This document shows, one piece after another, positions 4,045-6,893 of a DNA stretch of 6,893 nt. The number at the start of each line of letters is the position of its first letter. Position 1 is the stretch's first letter. The notes beneath the pieces are model-generated. The model searched no databases and was not told the origin of the DNA. It saw nothing but the letters and a program-made list of their open reading frames with translations. Origin of the DNA: Anaerolineaceae bacterium (GTDB lineage Bacteria; Chloroflexota; Anaerolineae; Anaerolineales; Anaerolineaceae); NCBI GenBank assembly GCA_014860845.1, contig JACZIY010000751.1, positions 1 to 6,893 on the forward strand, in the 5' to 3' direction. The position numbers and the translations under genes were made by a program.

Positions 4045-6858
4045 TTATAATAATAAATCTTCTGCTTTTGAGTATGCGTCAAGCGCATTCTGAAATTGAT
4101 TATTTTTTACATATGCATCACCCAAAGCTTGCCATAAATTAATATCAATAGGATAGTGGTGATCCAAGGCATTTTGGATGTTTTCTATAATTGAATCCAG
4201 ATCGAAATCATCTTGAATTAATTTATCAAATAATTTGATTGATTCTTCAACATTCCCACTATCAAGGAATTTTCTAGCAGCTTCCAATTCATCGAAACGA
4301 TCATCTTTGACCTTTACGGGATGAGTATCTTCAATCTCTTCTTTTATTTGGGTGACAGGTTCTTGCTCCAAAGTAAGACTTTCCTGTACATCTTCTACGG
4401 ATTCAATTAATTGGTCTTCGGATGATAAATCCTCGATAACTTCAAATTTCTGATCTTCTGCGTCTGATAAATCTATTTCTGAAATTTCTTCAGGGATTAC
4501 AACATCTTCCAAGAATGCATTAGATAATTCTTCACCTTTTTCAAATGAGATCTCTTCCTCAATGGATGGGTCTGCAATTAATTCCTGGGATTCAGTCTCT
4601 TCATCTTTTGTTTCTACTTCTTGCACCGGAAAATCTGCTTTTTCTTCATCAATTTCATTTTCTAATTCTTCAAAAAGATTCTCAAAATCATGAACTTTAT
4701 CAATATCCTGGACCACTTCCCTTGTAATTTCATCTGTCTTACCTTCTACTAAATCCAGGAATTCTGTTGAGGAGATTTCTTCCAGAGTTTCGGTTGTTTC
4801 CTGGGATAAAACCTCATCAGTTTCGATTTCTAATTCTTTCAACCAACTCGGTGTCGTATCGAGTTCCTCGTCAACATCTTGTGTAAGTTTCAATTCTTCC
4901 GAAACCCATTCTGGTGGTGTTTCACTTCGTTCTTCAGGTGTACTCAGAAGAGTATCTTCTTCGGCACCTTGTTTCGAAGCTAATCCCTCCATCCAGGCAA
5001 GAGCAGATTCCAATTCATTTTCTTCATCCTGGATAGTGAGTTGATCTTCTTCAATTAATTCTTCTACTTTTTCTTCTTCCAGAGAAGGGGATTCAAGGTC
5101 AAGACTGAATTCTTCAATTATTTGTTCTTCAAATTGTGAAACCATCTCATCTTCAGAATCGGTAATTGGTTGAATTTCCTCAATTAATTCTTCTGGTTTT
5201 TCAACTTCCATGGAAGGGGATTCAAGGTCAAGACTGAACTCTTCCGTTGTTAATTCTTCAGTTTGTGAAACTATCTCTTCTTCAGAATCGGCATTTGATT
5301 GAATTTCCTCAATTAATTCTTCTGGTATTTCGACATCTTGTGAAAGGGTTTCAATGTCAAGTATGAATTCTTCCGTTTTTTGTTCTTGAATTTCTGAATC
5401 CATCACTTCTTGAGAATCAGTTATTGGTTGAAATTCCGCAATAGTTTCTTCGATTTTTTCTATTTCCAATGAGGATGGGTCGATTTGATTGTCCAATTGT
5501 TCGCTTTTTAGTTCTTCCGGTGAAGAAAGAAACTCATCCTCAATTGATACCGAAAGTGATTCCTCAATAGATTTATCCTCATTATTTTCAACCAATTCCT
5601 CAAAATCTATAATTTTATCTACTGGAATTGATCGATCTTTTACTTCATCGAAGCTGATTTTGATATTATCGAATTTATCTTCGATGTTTTCATCTGAAAT
5701 GGATAACCAATCTGGTAGTGAATCAACAATATTATCTGAAGTGATTGAAGATTGTTCACTTTCTTCATCAATAACAGATTTTATCCAATCGGGAATTCCC
5801 GCTTTCTCGCTTTCTTCAAAAAATTCTTTTTCGGTATCTTCTTTAATTTCATCAAGTACTAATGAATTTAACCAATCTTCATCCATTGCAGAGGTAGTGT
5901 CTTTATCGGTTATTTCAATTTCTTCCAGTTCGTTAATAATTTGATCCAAAGAATGTTTATTAATCTCTTCTTCTTCTTCAATTTCTAAGTCATTCTCGAT
6001 GGAAGTTGTTCCTTGGAAATTATCAGATCCGACTGATTCATCATCAATGGATAAATCTTTTATCCAATCCAGATCATCCTCAAATTTTTCTTCTGTGGCG
6101 AATTCTTCTTCAGATTTAAAACTAGTTTTGCTCTCCTCTTCATTCAAAGATAGAGAAGAAAAATCGAATCCTTGCAATGAATCATCTAATGATGATTCTT
6201 TATCTTCTGTGAATTCTTTCTCCCAACTCAATTCTGACTCACTTCTAATAAATTCGGATTTATCTTTTTCTAAGTTGTCAAATAATTCCTCCAGATTTTT
6301 GACTTCAAATTCGTCATCTTCTTCTGGAATATTAATACTATCTTCTGCTGGGGCAATTTCCTGCAGCCATCCTGGAATCTCAGCTGGTTGAATCTCTTCT
6401 TCTTCATCTTTTATTTCGTCAATGCGATCCTCTGATAATTTTTCCACTTTTCTGCTTGATATCTCATCATCTAATGGGATAATTGATGGGATCATAAAGC
6501 TCTTATCGAGCTTCTCATCTTCTTCTTTTGAAACTTCCCATCCTGCATCTTTAATCCAATCTGGAATTTCGTTGTCTTCTCCTTTACCATCTGTTGGAAA
6601 AGCAATTTCACTCATTTCATCTTGTGATTCATCCAGGTTAGCTACAACTTCCTGACTTTCTTCTGTGAGAGGGGGCTCTATTTCATCTTCATTTTCTACT
6701 TCTAATGTTTCGAATGGTTGACCGACAGTATCATCAAGCCAATTTGAAAAATCCTCACTTTTGGCACTTTCATGATCCAAAGCAAACCCTATGGATTGAG
6801 CCCAATCAGGTTGGTCATCGACACTCATACTTGGATCCCAATCCAAAAAATCCACCAT
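4045..6858 (-). CDS. Large acidic protein with repeated D-W motifs and C-terminal TPR; 5' end may lie outside window
   Basis: I cannot assign a function. From the ATG at 6856-6858 it has 937 residues: about one third Asp+Glu, no Cys, few basic residues, no signal peptide or membrane segment. It should be cytoplasmic and largely disordered. Parts: (1) residues 1-390 with W motifs such as PDWAQSI (17-23), PDWIKDA (99-105), PGWLQEI (162-168), LDWIKDL (263-269), EDWLNSL (327-333), PDWIKSV (356-362) and PDWLS (382-386); (2) a Trp-free zone with four 43-residue repeats (453-624); (3) a second W cluster, AWMEGL (621-626), PEWVSEEL (649-656) and PSWLKEL (670-676); (4) an acidic linker; (5) helical hairpins at about 855-937, the last (908-936, LWQALGDAYVKNNQFQNALDAYSKAEDLL pattern) being a clear TPR. 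TPRs usually bind other proteins. No ribosome site precedes this ATG and the frame stays open to position 6893, so the true start may be further upstream. It is followed after 19 nt by ndk. A scaffold role is speculation. Confidence 0.82.
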   Translation of the reverse strand: MVDFLDWDPSMSVDDQPDWAQSIGFALDHESAKSEDFSNWLDDTVGQPFETLEVENEDEIEPPLTEESQEVVANLDESQDEMSEIAFPTDGKGEDNEIPDWIKDAGWEVSKEEDEKLDKSFMIPSIIPLDDEISSRKVEKLSEDRIDEIKDEEEEIQPAEIPGWLQEIAPAEDSINIPEEDDEFEVKNLEELFDNLEKDKSEFIRSESELSWEKEFTEDKESSLDDSLQGFDFSSLSLNEEESKTSFKSEEEFATEEKFEDDLDWIKDLSIDDESVGSDNFQGTTSIENDLEIEEEEEINKHSLDQIINELEEIEITDKDTTSAMDEDWLNSLVLDEIKEDTEKEFFEESEKAGIPDWIKSVIDEESEQSSITSDNIVDSLPDWLSISDENIEDKFDNIKISFDEVKDRSIPVDKIIDFEELVENNEDKSIEESLSVSIEDEFLSSPEELKSEQLDNQIDPSSLEIEKIEETIAEFQPITDSQEVMDSEIQEQKTEEFILDIETLSQDVEIPEELIEEIQSNADSEEEIVSQTEELTTEEFSLDLESPSMEVEKPEELIEEIQPITDSEDEMVSQFEEQIIEEFSLDLESPSLEEEKVEELIEEDQLTIQDEENELESALAWMEGLASKQGAEEDTLLSTPEERSETPPEWVSEELKLTQDVDEELDTTPSWLKELEIETDEVLSQETTETLEEISSTEFLDLVEGKTDEITREVVQDIDKVHDFENLFEELENEIDEEKADFPVQEVETKDEETESQELIADPSIEEEISFEKGEELSNAFLEDVVIPEEISEIDLSDAEDQKFEVIEDLSSEDQLIESVEDVQESLTLEQEPVTQIKEEIEDTHPVKVKDDRFDELEAARKFLDSGNVEESIKLFDKLIQDDFDLDSIIENIQNALDHHYPIDINLWQALGDAYVKNNQFQNALDAYSKAEDLLL
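4987..5502 (-). repeat. Four in-frame 129-bp tandem repeats within the acidic protein gene
   Basis: Units at 5374-5502, 5245-5373, 5116-5244 and 4987-5115 encode residues 453-495, 496-538, 539-581 and 582-624, in exact 43-residue register. Shared features are EEFSLDLESPS near the start, EELIEEIQ in the middle and ITDSE then SQ.EE near the end. Units 3 and 4 are nearly identical at the DNA level over their first 29 bases (one difference), and units 2 and 3 share a 28-base identical run. The outer units are more diverged. This indicates stepwise and partly recent duplication. Confidence 0.85.
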
Positions 6859-6893
6859 GATATTCGTATCGGAGACATCCAGGTTAGATAAAA

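Noticed and set aside
4026..4088. Longer ndk start at ATG 4088
   Set aside because: It overlaps the end of the upstream gene, has no good ribosome site, and the TTG at 4025 has a near-perfect one at the right family position.
3768..4093. Plus-strand open frames opposite ndk
   Set aside because: They are antisense to a secure ndk gene, with no ribosome site or recognisable domain.
4987..5502. Tandem repeats as a CRISPR-like array
   Set aside because: Units are 129 bp, contiguous without spacers, multiples of three and in frame with the protein.
4545..6655. Plus-strand open frames rich in Ser and Leu opposite the acidic gene (for example 5489-5944 and 5999-6391)
   Set aside because: They are the complement of Glu/Asp-rich codons; the low-complexity Ser/Leu products have no ribosome sites and no recognisable fold.
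4045..6858. Long pyrimidine-rich TTC/TCT stretches on the plus strand as possible triplex-forming or regulatory DNA
   Set aside because: Fully explained by runs of GAA, GAG and GAT codons on the coding strand.

Overview
The window is AT-rich bacterial DNA with compact genes, clear Shine-Dalgarno sites and two TTG starts. The combination suggests the Chloroflexota, probably an Anaerolineae-type lineage: a class III-like PPK2 (the kind known from Meiothermus/Deinococcus and Chloroflexota), an NDK with an RNLTHASDS active-site loop, a family I pyrophosphatase with an N-terminal extension, and a very acidic protein full of D-W-hydrophobic motifs ending in a TPR. This assignment rests on remembered family resemblance and is only moderately secure.

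Layout, left to right. Positions 1-662 (minus) hold the first 220 residues of an unrecognised protein whose end lies outside the window. A 153-bp divergent spacer follows. Then come two plus-strand genes: a membrane-anchored rhodanese (816-1262) and a PPK2 polyphosphate kinase (1347-2150), with a strong hairpin between them. A bidirectional terminator separates ppk2 from the convergent soluble pyrophosphatase gene ppa (2198-2809, minus, TTG start). A 139-bp divergent spacer containing a perfect TATAAT and a 16-bp dyad lies between ppa and a PadR-family regulator (2949-3476, plus). A second bidirectional terminator separates padR from a convergent two-gene minus-strand operon. Its downstream gene is nucleoside diphosphate kinase (3570-4025, TTG start). 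Its upstream gene encodes an unusual acidic protein of at least 937 residues (4045-6858, probably continuing past the right edge).

How the genes may work together. Three of the seven genes handle phosphoanhydrides and nucleotides: PPK2 can charge NMP/NDP from polyphosphate, NDK equilibrates NDP/NTP, and PPase pulls biosynthetic reactions by removing PPi. They sit in separate transcription units, so this is thematic clustering and not an operon. The PadR protein is placed to control itself and possibly ppa. The least explained item is the acidic protein: about one third Asp+Glu, no cysteine, eleven W-centred short motifs, four 43-residue tandem repeats in a Trp-free zone, and a C-terminal TPR, transcribed just ahead of ndk. 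No tRNA, rRNA, CRISPR array or insertion sequence was seen.
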